NCBI GenBank assembly: GCA_029219885.1 | Contig: JAQXUH010000020.1 | Coordinates: 1-32,275, forward strand | DNA from: Eubacteriales bacterium | GTDB lineage: Bacteria; Bacillota; Clostridia; Oscillospirales; Acutalibacteraceae | Direction: 5' to 3' | DNA: 32,275 nt | In this document: positions 22,659 to 30,122 of the stretch, piece by piece | How positions within the stretch are numbered: the first letter of the stretch is position 1 | How the letters are laid out: each line of letters opens with the position of its first letter | Made by a program: the position numbers and the translations under genes | Notes under the pieces: generated by a model | The model's database searches: none | Told to the model about the DNA's origin: nothing | Seen by the model: the letters and a program-made list of their open reading frames with translations, nothing else

Positions 22659-23867
22659 TTAATCTTCAAGAAAATGCTTCATAATACTCGGACCGAAGTC
22701 GATATAGTTACCTGTCTCTTTTGCCGTTTCCTCGTTGATAGTGTCAACACCCTTAATCTCTTTATTCTTGTGATAAATAAGATAAGGCACAGGGTCGCTG
22801 GCGTGAGTGCGGGTAACGATAGGTGTCGGATGGTCAGGAAGAATCATAATCTTGTAATCATCATATTTTTTAAGTCCCTCAAAGAGAATCGGTAAAACTC
22901 TCTCGTCGATAAGCTCAATAGCCCTTACTTTATTTTCAGGCTCATTTCTGTGACCGCATTCGTCAGGAGCCTCAAAGTGGATATATACAAGGTCGTTTCT
23001 CTCTAAAAGGTCAAGAGCCGCATTTGCCTTGCCCTCAAAGTTGGTGTCAATATATCCGGTAGCACCCTCAACGTCTGCCACTTCCATTTTAGCACATCCG
23101 CCGATACCTTTAATAAGGTCAACAGCGGAAACTACTGCACCTTTAATTCCGTAGATTTCTTCAAAAGGTGCAAGGGCAGGTCTTTTGCCCTCGCCCCAAA
23201 GCCAAATGGAGTTTGCAGGTCTTTTGCCTGCTTTCTTCCTTGCAATATTTACAGGGTGGTCCTTGAGTAAATCATAGGACTTTTTCATCATTTCGATAAG
23301 CGGTTTTGCATTTTCGCTTGTGGAAAGATATTCGGTGATAACCTTGCCTGTAATATCGTGAGGAGGTGTCATTTTGCCTAAATCGGTAGTGCCGTTATCC
23401 CAAATCAAGCAATGGCGGTAGGATACGCCGGGATAGAATTTGAACTCGTCTGTACCGAGCTTTTCATCAATATACTTAATGAGAATTTCTGCCTCTTCGG
23501 TGGAAATATCGTCGGCACAGTAGTCCTCGATAGTTTTCTGCTCATAGGGTAAATCGTCCTCGGAAAGAGTAACAAGATTAGTTCTGAGAGAAACGTCGGT
23601 AGGCTTCATATCAATGCCGATTGATGCAGCCTCAAGAGGACTTCTGCCTGTATAGAATTTCATGGGGTCAAAGCCCATAACGCTCATATTTGCAACGTCA
23701 GAGCCTGGCTTTAAGCCCTCGGCAACAGTCCTGATAAGACCTACCTCACCTTTGCTTGCAAGCATATCCATATTAGGCTTTTTTGCACACATCATAGGTG
23801 TTTTGCCGTCAAGTGCCGGTACGGGATAATCTGCCATACCGTCATAAAGAACAACTGCGTATTTCAT
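22659..23867 (-). CDS. Archaeal-type phosphoglycerate mutase family protein (ApgM), possible homoserine kinase
   Basis: This 402-aa alkaline-phosphatase-superfamily metalloenzyme matches the ApgM family of cofactor-independent phosphoglycerate mutases. Visible are VVLYDGMADYP (metal-binding Asp at about residue 9) and KPGSDVANMSVMGFDP (candidate nucleophile Ser). YTGRSPLEAASIGID, HFEAPDECGHRNEPE and LPDHPTPIVTRTHASDPVPYL add further metal-binding His and Asp residues. A subgroup of this family in bacteria has been proposed to be a homoserine kinase; the neighbour metY also works on a homoserine derivative, which favours that reading here. ATG 23867 is chosen because AGGAGT precedes it and homologues start MKY. 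An upstream in-frame TTG would add 33 residues that run across the repeat element at 23904-23980. Confidence 0.85.
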   Translation of the reverse strand: MKYAVVLYDGMADYPVPALDGKTPMMCAKKPNMDMLASKGEVGLIRTVAEGLKPGSDVANMSVMGFDPMKFYTGRSPLEAASIGIDMKPTDVSLRTNLVTLSEDDLPYEQKTIEDYCADDISTEEAEILIKYIDEKLGTDEFKFYPGVSYRHCLIWDNGTTDLGKMTPPHDITGKVITEYLSTSENAKPLIEMMKKSYDLLKDHPVNIARKKAGKRPANSIWLWGEGKRPALAPFEEIYGIKGAVVSAVDLIKGIGGCAKMEVADVEGATGYIDTNFEGKANAALDLLERNDLVYIHFEAPDECGHRNEPENKVRAIELIDERVLPILFEGLKKYDDYKIMILPDHPTPIVTRTHASDPVPYLIYHKNKEIKGVDTINEETAKETGNYIDFGPSIMKHFLED

Positions 23868-23903
23868 ATCAATACTCCTGTATTTCAAATTGTTATTCAA
23901 TAT

Positions 23904-23980
23904 ATTGTGCCTCTCCTGTGTAAAGAGAGGAGTGTTCGATTTACTGACAATAAGTCTCCCTTGCACAGGGAAGGCTCAAT
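23904..23980. repeat. 77-bp imperfect inverted-repeat element between purL and apgM
   Basis: The two ends of this segment are near mirror copies. ATTGTGCCTCTCCTGTG with following AAGAGAGGAG matches the reverse complement of the right end, read from 23980 inward as ATTGAGCCTTCCCTGTG with following AAGGGAGAC. Each arm also folds on itself (CCTCTC with GAGAGG; TCCCT with AGGGA). The centre is unrelated sequence of about 30 bp. The form fits a small non-coding repeat or MITE relic; whether it is dispersed in the genome cannot be seen here. Confidence 0.45.
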
Positions 23981-23988
23981 TGGTAATT

Positions 23989-26900
23989 TTATTTAAAGTA
24001 ATTTACGCCGCTTTCAAATATCTTCATATCCTTTTCAAACGGAACGTTTGCGTAAAGGTCTGCACCCTTTCTCTCACAATGTCCCATTTTACCGAGAACT
24101 CTGCCGTCAGGAGAGGTGATACCCTCTACTGCACAAACAGAGCCATTAGGGTTAAACGGCATATCGTCAACAGGCACGCCGTCAGGATTTACATACTGAG
24201 TAGCAACCTGTCCGTTTTCGATAAGCTTTTTCATAACATCATCATTTGCTACAAATCTGCCCTCGCCGTGGCTGATTGGAACAGCGAACATATCGCCTGC
24301 ATTAACAGAGCTGAACCAAGGTGACTTAACGCTTGTAACTCTTGTGAATGCCATTTTGGAAATATGTCTGCCGATAGTGTTGAATGTAAGAGTCGGGTCT
24401 GTTTCCTTAATCTCTCTAATCTCGCCGTAAGGCACAAGACCGAGCTTGATAAGTGCCTGGAAACCGTTGCAGATACCGAGCATAAGACCGTCACGGCAGT
24501 TGAGAAGCTTTGTAACTGCTTCTTTAACAGCAGGATTTCTGAATGTTGTGGCAATAAATTTACCTGAGCCCTCCGGCTCGTCACCGCCGCTGAAACCGCC
24601 CGGAAGCATAACTATCTGTGCACTTTCAATCTCCTTAACCATCTTCTCGATAGTTTCGTTAATAGCAGATGATGAAAGGTTGTTCACAACAAGAATTGAG
24701 GTTTCTGCTCCTGCCTTTTCAAATGCTCTTGCAGTATCAACCTCGCAGTTAGTACCGGGGAATGCAGGAATAAATACCTTTGGCTTTGCTACTCTGTTTT
24801 TAGCAACAAAGATTGAACGCTCCTTGTAAAGCGGTACATCGTAAGGCATTTTAGCCTTTTTGCCTGAATCGGTTGGGAATACCTTTTCAAGCTTTCCTGT
24901 CCAAGCTTCAATAAGCTCGTCAACAGTCTGTACCTCGCCGTCAATAATGAACACGCCGTTGTCGTTTGTTCTGCCGAGAGTAATGCCGTCATAAGCGTTT
25001 TCATCAGCAAGCTCAACAACAAATGATGCTTCCTTAGCAGCAAAAAGAGTTTCCTTGTCAAGACCTTGTTCAAAGGTAAAGCCTGTCTTGTTACCGAATG
25101 CCATTTTGCATACGCAGGCAGCGGCACCGCCCTCTTTAACTACTGATGCGGAAAGAATTTTTCCGTTTCTTACGCCCTCATAAACACTTACCATAAGTGC
25201 CATTGCTTTATCGTAAATCGGAAGTCCTGTTTCCTCATCAACAGGCAGAGGAAGAAGCTTAACAACAGAGCCTGTTCTCTTGAACTGAGATGAAACAGTC
25301 TTTGATGCCTCACTCATACCTACTGCAAAAGAAACGAGAGTAGGAGGAACATCAAGGTCATTAAACGAACCGCTCATTGAGTCCTTACCGCCGATTGACG
25401 GACACTTGTATCCAACCTGAGCTGAAAGAGCACCTAAAAGTGCTGCGGCAGGTTTGCCCCAACGTGACGGAACATCGTTAAGTCTTTCAAAATATTCCTG
25501 GAAAGTAAGCCTTGCTTTTGATGGGTCACAGCCTACTGCTGCAAGCTTTGCAAGAGATTCGGAAACAGCAAAAGCAGCTGAATGGAATGGTGACCAGCGT
25601 GAAAGCTTTGGAATAAAGCCGTAAGCCATAACTGTTGCAGTATCTGTTTCGCCCTCAAGAAGAGGAATTTTAGCAACCATTGCGTCTTCAGGTGTAAGCT
25701 GATATTTACCTGCATAAGGCATCAAAACAGTTGATGCACCGATTGATGAGTCGAAACGCTCCACAAGTCCTTTCTGTGAGCAAACCTCAAGACGTGAAAG
25801 GTTTGCCTTAAGTGCCTTTGCGTTATCGAGAGATGCAAGGCATTCAGGAACTTTCTTTGTGTAATTCTCTTTATCGTCAACAGCTGTAATCTCTGCCTTT
25901 GCGTGCTGAGTTACGCCGTTAGTGTTGAGGAAATCTCTGCTGATATCAACAATCTTGTCGCCTCTCCAGGTCATTTCAAGGCGGTTGTCAGAGGTTACAA
26001 CTGCCACAGGAGTAGCCTCAAGATTTTCTTCATTTGAATATTTGATAAATTTATCTACATCGTTCTTGTCAAGAACTACTGCCATTCTCTCCTGAGATTC
26101 GGAAATAGCAAGCTCTGTACCGTCAAGACCGTCGTACTTCTTAGGCACTTTGTCAAGGTCAATCTTAAGTCCGTCTGCAAGCTCACCGATAGCAACGGAA
26201 ACACCGCCTGCACCGAAATCGTTGCAACGCTTAATCATCTTTGCAACCTCTGCCTTGCGGAAAAGACGCTGAATCTTACGCTCGGTAGGAGGATTACCTT
26301 TCTGTACCTCTGCACCGCAGGTTTCGATTGATGATGAGTTGTGAGCCTTGGAGGAGCCTGTTGCACCGCCGCAGCCGTCACGTCCTGTTCTTCCGCCGAG
26401 GAGAACTATAATATCGCCCTCCTCAGGACATTCACGGATAACATTATCCTTTGGTGACGCACCGATTACAGCACCGATTTCCATACGCTTTGCAATGTAT
26501 CCCTCGTCATAAAGCTCTGTTACCTGACCGGTAGCAAGACCGATTTGGTTACCGTAGCTTGAATAGCCTGCTGCCGCACCTGTGGTAATTTTGCTCTGTG
26601 GAAGCTTGGCGTCAAGTGTATCTTCAAAAGGAGTTGTAGGGTCGCCTGCACCTGTTACACGCATTGCCTGATATACATAAGCTCTGCCTGAAAGTGGGTC
26701 ACGGATTGCACCGCCGAGACAAGTTGCGGCACCGCCGAAAGGCTCAATTTCAGTAGGGTGATTGTGTGTTTCGTTCTTAAACTGAACAAGCCACTGCTCC
26801 TCTTTGCCGTCAATAACAACAGGCACCTGAATAGAGCAAGCATTGATTTCGTCGCTTTCGTCAAGGTCATTTACATAACCTCTCTTTTTAAGCACCTTTG

Positions 26901-27741
26901 TGCCGATACAAGCCATATCCATAAGGCAGACAATTTTATCTCTGTCGCCGTAAACTTCTTTTCTTATGTCAAAATACTGCTCAAGAGCCTCGTTAATAGC
27001 CTTGTTGTACTTGCTCTCGTCAATCTTTATTTCGTCAAGCTCTGTGGCAAAGGTTGTGTGACGGCAATGGTCAGACCAATAAGTATCAATAACCTTAAGC
27101 TCTGTAAGGCTTGGGTTTCTGCTTTCTGTCTTGCTGAAATAATCTCTTACCCAGCACAAATCGGCAACGCTCATTGCAAAGCCCATAGAAGCGTGATACT
27201 GTGCAATCTCCTCATCGTTCATATCAATAAAGCCGTCTATCCTGATTATATCAGCAGGAACGTCGGACTTAACATCAAGGGACTCAGGCAAATCAAGAGA
27301 CGCAACTCTTGACTCAACAGGATTGATTATGTAAGACTTAATCTTTTCAAATTCCTCGTCGGTAATATCACCCTTAACGGCAATAACCTTTGCGGAAAGA
27401 ACCTCAGGTCTTTCACCTGCGGTAAGAAGCTGAATACACTGTGCGGCGGAATCTGCTCTCTGGTCATACTGTCCCGGAAGATATTCGGTTGCAAAATATC
27501 TCCAGCCGCTTGGTATATCAAGCTCGTAATAAACATTATCGAGATTCGGCTCAGAGAGAATTTCGCTGACTGCAAGAGAAAATTCCTCATCGCTTAAGCC
27601 TTGTGCATCATAGCGGTTAATGATACGCAAATCTTCAAGAGCGGTGATACCTACATTTTCTTTCAGGTCAGTAAGTGTCTGTCCTGCCTCGATATCGTTG
27701 CCCTTTTTCTTTTCAACAAATACACGGTAAACCTTAGCCAT
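23989..27741 (-). CDS. purL: Phosphoribosylformylglycinamidine synthase, fused PurL-PurQ type
   Basis: This 1250-aa enzyme performs the fourth step of purine synthesis, converting FGAR to FGAM with ATP and glutamine. It has the large single-chain layout. An N-terminal PurS-like region (about 1-150) is followed by two AIR-synthase-like ATP-binding halves. The first half contains VQFKNETHNHPTEIEPFGGAATCLGG, RDPLSGRAYV and RDGCGGATGSS; the second contains SIGGKDSMSG. The C-terminal class I glutamine amidotransferase starts near KVFIPAFPGTNCEVD, with nucleophile Cys1091 (GICNGFQ), His1158 and Glu1160 (SHGEGRF). The ATG follows AAGGAG. The sequence style matches the clostridial fused subtype. Downstream on the same strand are the inverted repeat, apgM and metY, with no obvious terminator, so a read-through transcript is possible. 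Confidence 0.95.
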   Translation of the reverse strand: MAKVYRVFVEKKKGNDIEAGQTLTDLKENVGITALEDLRIINRYDAQGLSDEEFSLAVSEILSEPNLDNVYYELDIPSGWRYFATEYLPGQYDQRADSAAQCIQLLTAGERPEVLSAKVIAVKGDITDEEFEKIKSYIINPVESRVASLDLPESLDVKSDVPADIIRIDGFIDMNDEEIAQYHASMGFAMSVADLCWVRDYFSKTESRNPSLTELKVIDTYWSDHCRHTTFATELDEIKIDESKYNKAINEALEQYFDIRKEVYGDRDKIVCLMDMACIGTKVLKKRGYVNDLDESDEINACSIQVPVVIDGKEEQWLVQFKNETHNHPTEIEPFGGAATCLGGAIRDPLSGRAYVYQAMRVTGAGDPTTPFEDTLDAKLPQSKITTGAAAGYSSYGNQIGLATGQVTELYDEGYIAKRMEIGAVIGASPKDNVIRECPEEGDIIVLLGGRTGRDGCGGATGSSKAHNSSSIETCGAEVQKGNPPTERKIQRLFRKAEVAKMIKRCNDFGAGGVSVAIGELADGLKIDLDKVPKKYDGLDGTELAISESQERMAVVLDKNDVDKFIKYSNEENLEATPVAVVTSDNRLEMTWRGDKIVDISRDFLNTNGVTQHAKAEITAVDDKENYTKKVPECLASLDNAKALKANLSRLEVCSQKGLVERFDSSIGASTVLMPYAGKYQLTPEDAMVAKIPLLEGETDTATVMAYGFIPKLSRWSPFHSAAFAVSESLAKLAAVGCDPSKARLTFQEYFERLNDVPSRWGKPAAALLGALSAQVGYKCPSIGGKDSMSGSFNDLDVPPTLVSFAVGMSEASKTVSSQFKRTGSVVKLLPLPVDEETGLPIYDKAMALMVSVYEGVRNGKILSASVVKEGGAAACVCKMAFGNKTGFTFEQGLDKETLFAAKEASFVVELADENAYDGITLGRTNDNGVFIIDGEVQTVDELIEAWTGKLEKVFPTDSGKKAKMPYDVPLYKERSIFVAKNRVAKPKVFIPAFPGTNCEVDTARAFEKAGAETSILVVNNLSSSAINETIEKMVKEIESAQIVMLPGGFSGGDEPEGSGKFIATTFRNPAVKEAVTKLLNCRDGLMLGICNGFQALIKLGLVPYGEIREIKETDPTLTFNTIGRHISKMAFTRVTSVKSPWFSSVNAGDMFAVPISHGEGRFVANDDVMKKLIENGQVATQYVNPDGVPVDDMPFNPNGSVCAVEGITSPDGRVLGKMGHCERKGADLYANVPFEKDMKIFESGVNYFK

Positions 27742-27793
27742 AGTTTGTCTCCTTGAAAATTATGTAAATTTAATATAATTATATACAAATCAT

Positions 27794-27822
27794 ATTCTAC
27801 CACAAAAAGCTCTGCTTGCATA
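27794..27822 (-). promoter_or_regulatory. Candidate promoter of purL
   Basis: On the minus strand an extended -10, TGGTAGAAT (27802-27794), has a weak -35 TATGCA (27822-27817) at 17 bp. A second -10 option, TATAAT, lies at 27783-27778. No guanine riboswitch or PurR-like box could be recognised in the 230-bp gap. Confidence 0.4.
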
Positions 27823-27887
27823 TACCAAATTTATAATTTTTTCTTATTATTTTTCTGTTAAAATTAAATATTTATTTACAAATATTA

Positions 27888-27916
27888 TTCACTGTTGTCA
27901 TTTTTTATGGTAGAAT
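27888..27916 (+). promoter_or_regulatory. Candidate promoter of the PAS protein gene
   Basis: TTCACT (27888-27893) and an extended -10 TGGTAGAAT (27908-27916) are spaced by 17 bp. The same TGGTAGAAT string occurs on the opposite strand for purL. Confidence 0.5.
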
Positions 27917-27971
27917 TAATGTGAACGGTTAATTTTTACATTTTTACCGAATAAATATTGATAGCGGTTTT

Positions 27972-29168
27972 TTGTTATTTTATGAAAGGAGTGACAAGAA
28001 AACGGATACGTTAGCAGATGAAAATATTTATGACGTGGAGTTTATGAACCTTGTGGTTGACAAGGCGGATAATCTTAAGGTTGTAGATTCGGACAGCCAT
28101 TTTTCCGAGTTTACGGGAGTGCATCCGTCAAAAATCAAACAGGGAAAGCTTTTTCTCCACGATATTATAAGGCCTGTATACAGGGAAGAAATTATGCAGG
28201 TACTCTGCAAAAAGAATTCGCCCTATGTGTATTTTGACGCAGAATTTAAGGATAAAGACGGAAACGATGTTTTTATGCACTGCACAGGTCAGAACTTTGA
28301 GGACTCCAGCCTTTGCCGTTTAACTCTTGCAGATTTGACAAAATCTAAAGAAAAGCAGGAACAGCTCAGGAACAACGCAAGGCAGATGAATTATCTTATC
28401 GACCTTGTTACGGGAGGAGTTTGTCTTTTTAAGGTAACGGCCGATATGCACATTGAGGTTATTTATCTTAACGCAGCGGCCTGCCGTCTTTTCGGCACTA
28501 CAAAAACTGCCAGCAGGAAGCAGCCTCACCGCTTTGACGAGCTTATTCATCCTGAAGATAAGAGCATAGTTTTTCAGGCTATCGGCAGAGCAATGGCAAC
28601 AGGTGAGGACGTTGACCTTGAAATGAGGACAATTGTACATAAAGGTGAGTACCGCTGGTGCAAGCTCAGTGCCGCAATTCAAAAATATGATGATGACGGC
28701 ACGCCGATTTTCCACGCTATGATTACAGATATTACCCGTATTAAAGTGGCGGAGGAAAAGGCAGACAGAATGAATGATACTCTTGTGGAGATGTTCAAAA
28801 ATCTTCCCGACCCGATTTTCTGCACAGAAACAGAGGATGTATTCAAGCTCCAGATTGTCAGCGAAGAGTTCGTCAAGTTTTTAGGCTACTCCCGTCGTCA
28901 GCTTTTTGAAGATTACGAGGGCAGACTTGACACTTTTGTTCCCGAAAGGGAAAGAAAGTATGTTGAGGCCACTTTCAGGAAGCAGATGAAAGACAGCAAG
29001 GACGTTTCCGTCAGGTATAAAATCAGGACAAAAAGCGGTAAATTCCTTGTGGTTGAGGACACCAGAAAGGTTGTTATCCAGGAGGACGGCACAGGCTCTA
29101 TGGTGGGCAGACTTAAAAATGTGACAAAGAAATACGATACCGAAGCAGATATTCCCGGTATGGTGTGA
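27972..29168 (+). CDS. Three-PAS-domain protein without an output domain
   Basis: About 398 codons are open. The product has three consecutive PAS folds, roughly residues 25-125, 140-265 and 275-390. The second contains NAAACRLFGT and a PAC-like segment (YRWCKLSAAIQKYDDDG), and the third has FVKFLGYSRRQLFEDYEGR. PAS domains sense small molecules, redox or light, or mediate dimerisation. No GGDEF, EAL, kinase, HD or DNA-binding domain follows and there is no membrane helix, so it is a soluble sensor or adaptor whose partner lies elsewhere. The start is unsure. A strong AAAGGAG at 27983-27989 is not followed by any in-frame ATG, GTG or TTG at normal distance. The TTG given here is upstream of that site, and ATG 28044 is the next good option. 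The gene ends in TGA. Confidence 0.75.
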   Translation: MLFYERSDKKTDTLADENIYDVEFMNLVVDKADNLKVVDSDSHFSEFTGVHPSKIKQGKLFLHDIIRPVYREEIMQVLCKKNSPYVYFDAEFKDKDGNDVFMHCTGQNFEDSSLCRLTLADLTKSKEKQEQLRNNARQMNYLIDLVTGGVCLFKVTADMHIEVIYLNAAACRLFGTTKTASRKQPHRFDELIHPEDKSIVFQAIGRAMATGEDVDLEMRTIVHKGEYRWCKLSAAIQKYDDDGTPIFHAMITDITRIKVAEEKADRMNDTLVEMFKNLPDPIFCTETEDVFKLQIVSEEFVKFLGYSRRQLFEDYEGRLDTFVPERERKYVEATFRKQMKDSKDVSVRYKIRTKSGKFLVVEDTRKVVIQEDGTGSMVGRLKNVTKKYDTEADIPGMV

Positions 29169-29194
29169 TTTTTAAAAAATACATATAAAAAAGT

Positions 29195-29227
29195 AAAAGC
29201 AACAGTTCCGTTGAAACTGTTGCTTTT
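29195..29227. terminator. Bidirectional intrinsic terminator, PAS gene versus VanW gene
   Basis: A perfect 13-bp stem, AAAAGCAACAGTT (29195-29207) with AACTGTTGCTTTT (29215-29227), is flanked by T-rich sequence on both strands (TTTTGTTATT and TTTTACTTTTTT). Confidence 0.85.
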
Positions 29228-29243
29228 GTTATTCGCAAAAAAC

Positions 29244-30122
29244 TTAATTCTTTTTAGTTGTATTTTTCTTTTCGGTTTTATCCTTTTCGGTTTTGTCTTT
29301 ATCCTTATCTTTTTTAGTAGTGGTGGTTTTTGCCTTTTGATACTTGCTGTATGTAGTATAGTTTACCTTGCCGTCAACAGACCTGGTAAGGACATAGGAT
29401 TTGCCGTCTTTTTTAATCTTGATTTCCACCTTGCCTTTGGGCTTAATATCTTCCTTAGCAAAAATCTTACAGGTCAGAGTGCCGTCATTGGCAATAACAG
29501 ACATTTTAATATCGCTGTCGGAATTATTTACAAACTGAAAGTCCTGAGAATTCCACTGAACAGTTGCGTCGCCCCCAAGGTCAACATAGCTTATTTCAAG
29601 GGAATGACAGGCTCTCACCTTAATTTCCAAATTGGCTCTGAGTGCCGCCTGAAAAACTGTTGAGCTTACCTGACAGATACCGCCACCGAGACCGTCAACG
29701 AACTCGTCACCTTTAACAACCTTTGCCTCCTCATAGCCTGCAAGGACAGTACGCTTGCCTACCGTTTGATTAAATGAAAAGGTTTCGCCGGCAGGAATGA
29801 CAACGTTGTTCAAATGGTCAACAGCGTTGTGAATATTAGTTGTCCTTGTTGTGTTTGTGGCAAGATAATACGTTGTAAAGCTTGATATTTCGTAGGGATA
29901 ATCGTCGCTTGTATCTTTCTTCAAGGCAGGATAAATTGTGTTAGTCTCCGCCTCTTTAAAGGTTGTGGACAAATCTTCCGTAGTACGCATTGTAGTCGTT
30001 GTGGCTGATACAGTTGTTTCGTCAACTTCCTCGTTGACGCTTTCAGCCGTTCTTTCGCTGCAAGCGGTAAAAGTACAGCAGACAATAATTACCGCCAAAA
30101 TAACAGCAATAAATTTTTTCAC
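29244..30122 (-). CDS. VanW-domain lipoprotein
   Basis: This 292-aa exported protein has a signal peptide with a lipobox-like end (FTAC, Cys21), suggesting a lipid anchor, although Phe at -3 is not ideal. A Thr-rich spacer follows and then the VanW domain (about 85-200). Its hallmarks are NTTRTTNIHNAVDHLNN, IPAGETFSFNQTVGKR and the Cys-containing LGGGICQVSSTVFQAA. The C-terminus is a Lys/Thr/Asp low-complexity tail of about 40 residues. VanW was first named in vancomycin-resistance clusters, but its role is not established and most members, like this one, are not in such clusters. The GTG start directly abuts the glmU stop, with AAGGAG inside the end of glmU, so the two genes are tightly coupled. 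A terminator follows. A role in the cell wall is inferred from export and its partner gene. Confidence 0.85.
   Translation of the reverse strand: MKKFIAVILAVIIVCCTFTACSERTAESVNEEVDETTVSATTTTMRTTEDLSTTFKEAETNTIYPALKKDTSDDYPYEISSFTTYYLATNTTRTTNIHNAVDHLNNVVIPAGETFSFNQTVGKRTVLAGYEEAKVVKGDEFVDGLGGGICQVSSTVFQAALRANLEIKVRACHSLEISYVDLGGDATVQWNSQDFQFVNNSDSDIKMSVIANDGTLTCKIFAKEDIKPKGKVEIKIKKDGKSYVLTRSVDGKVNYTTYSKYQKAKTTTTKKDKDKDKTEKDKTEKKNTTKKN

Noticed and set aside
23890-24324. Plus-strand open frame across the purL 3' end and the inverted repeat
   Set aside because: It has no ribosome binding site, and its composition is what the reverse complement of purL would give.
26758-27312. Plus-strand open frame of 184 codons
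   Set aside because: It lies entirely opposite purL, lacks a ribosome binding site and has no recognisable domain; it is an antisense shadow of a highly conserved gene.
27742-27971. Purine riboswitch upstream of purL
   Set aside because: The gap is extremely AT-rich, and I could not find the three-stem layout or conserved loop bases of a guanine-type riboswitch.
29244-30122. VanW gene as evidence of vancomycin resistance
   Set aside because: No vanA/vanB-type ligase, vanH, vanX or vanRS gene is present; VanW domains are widespread in clostridia without resistance.
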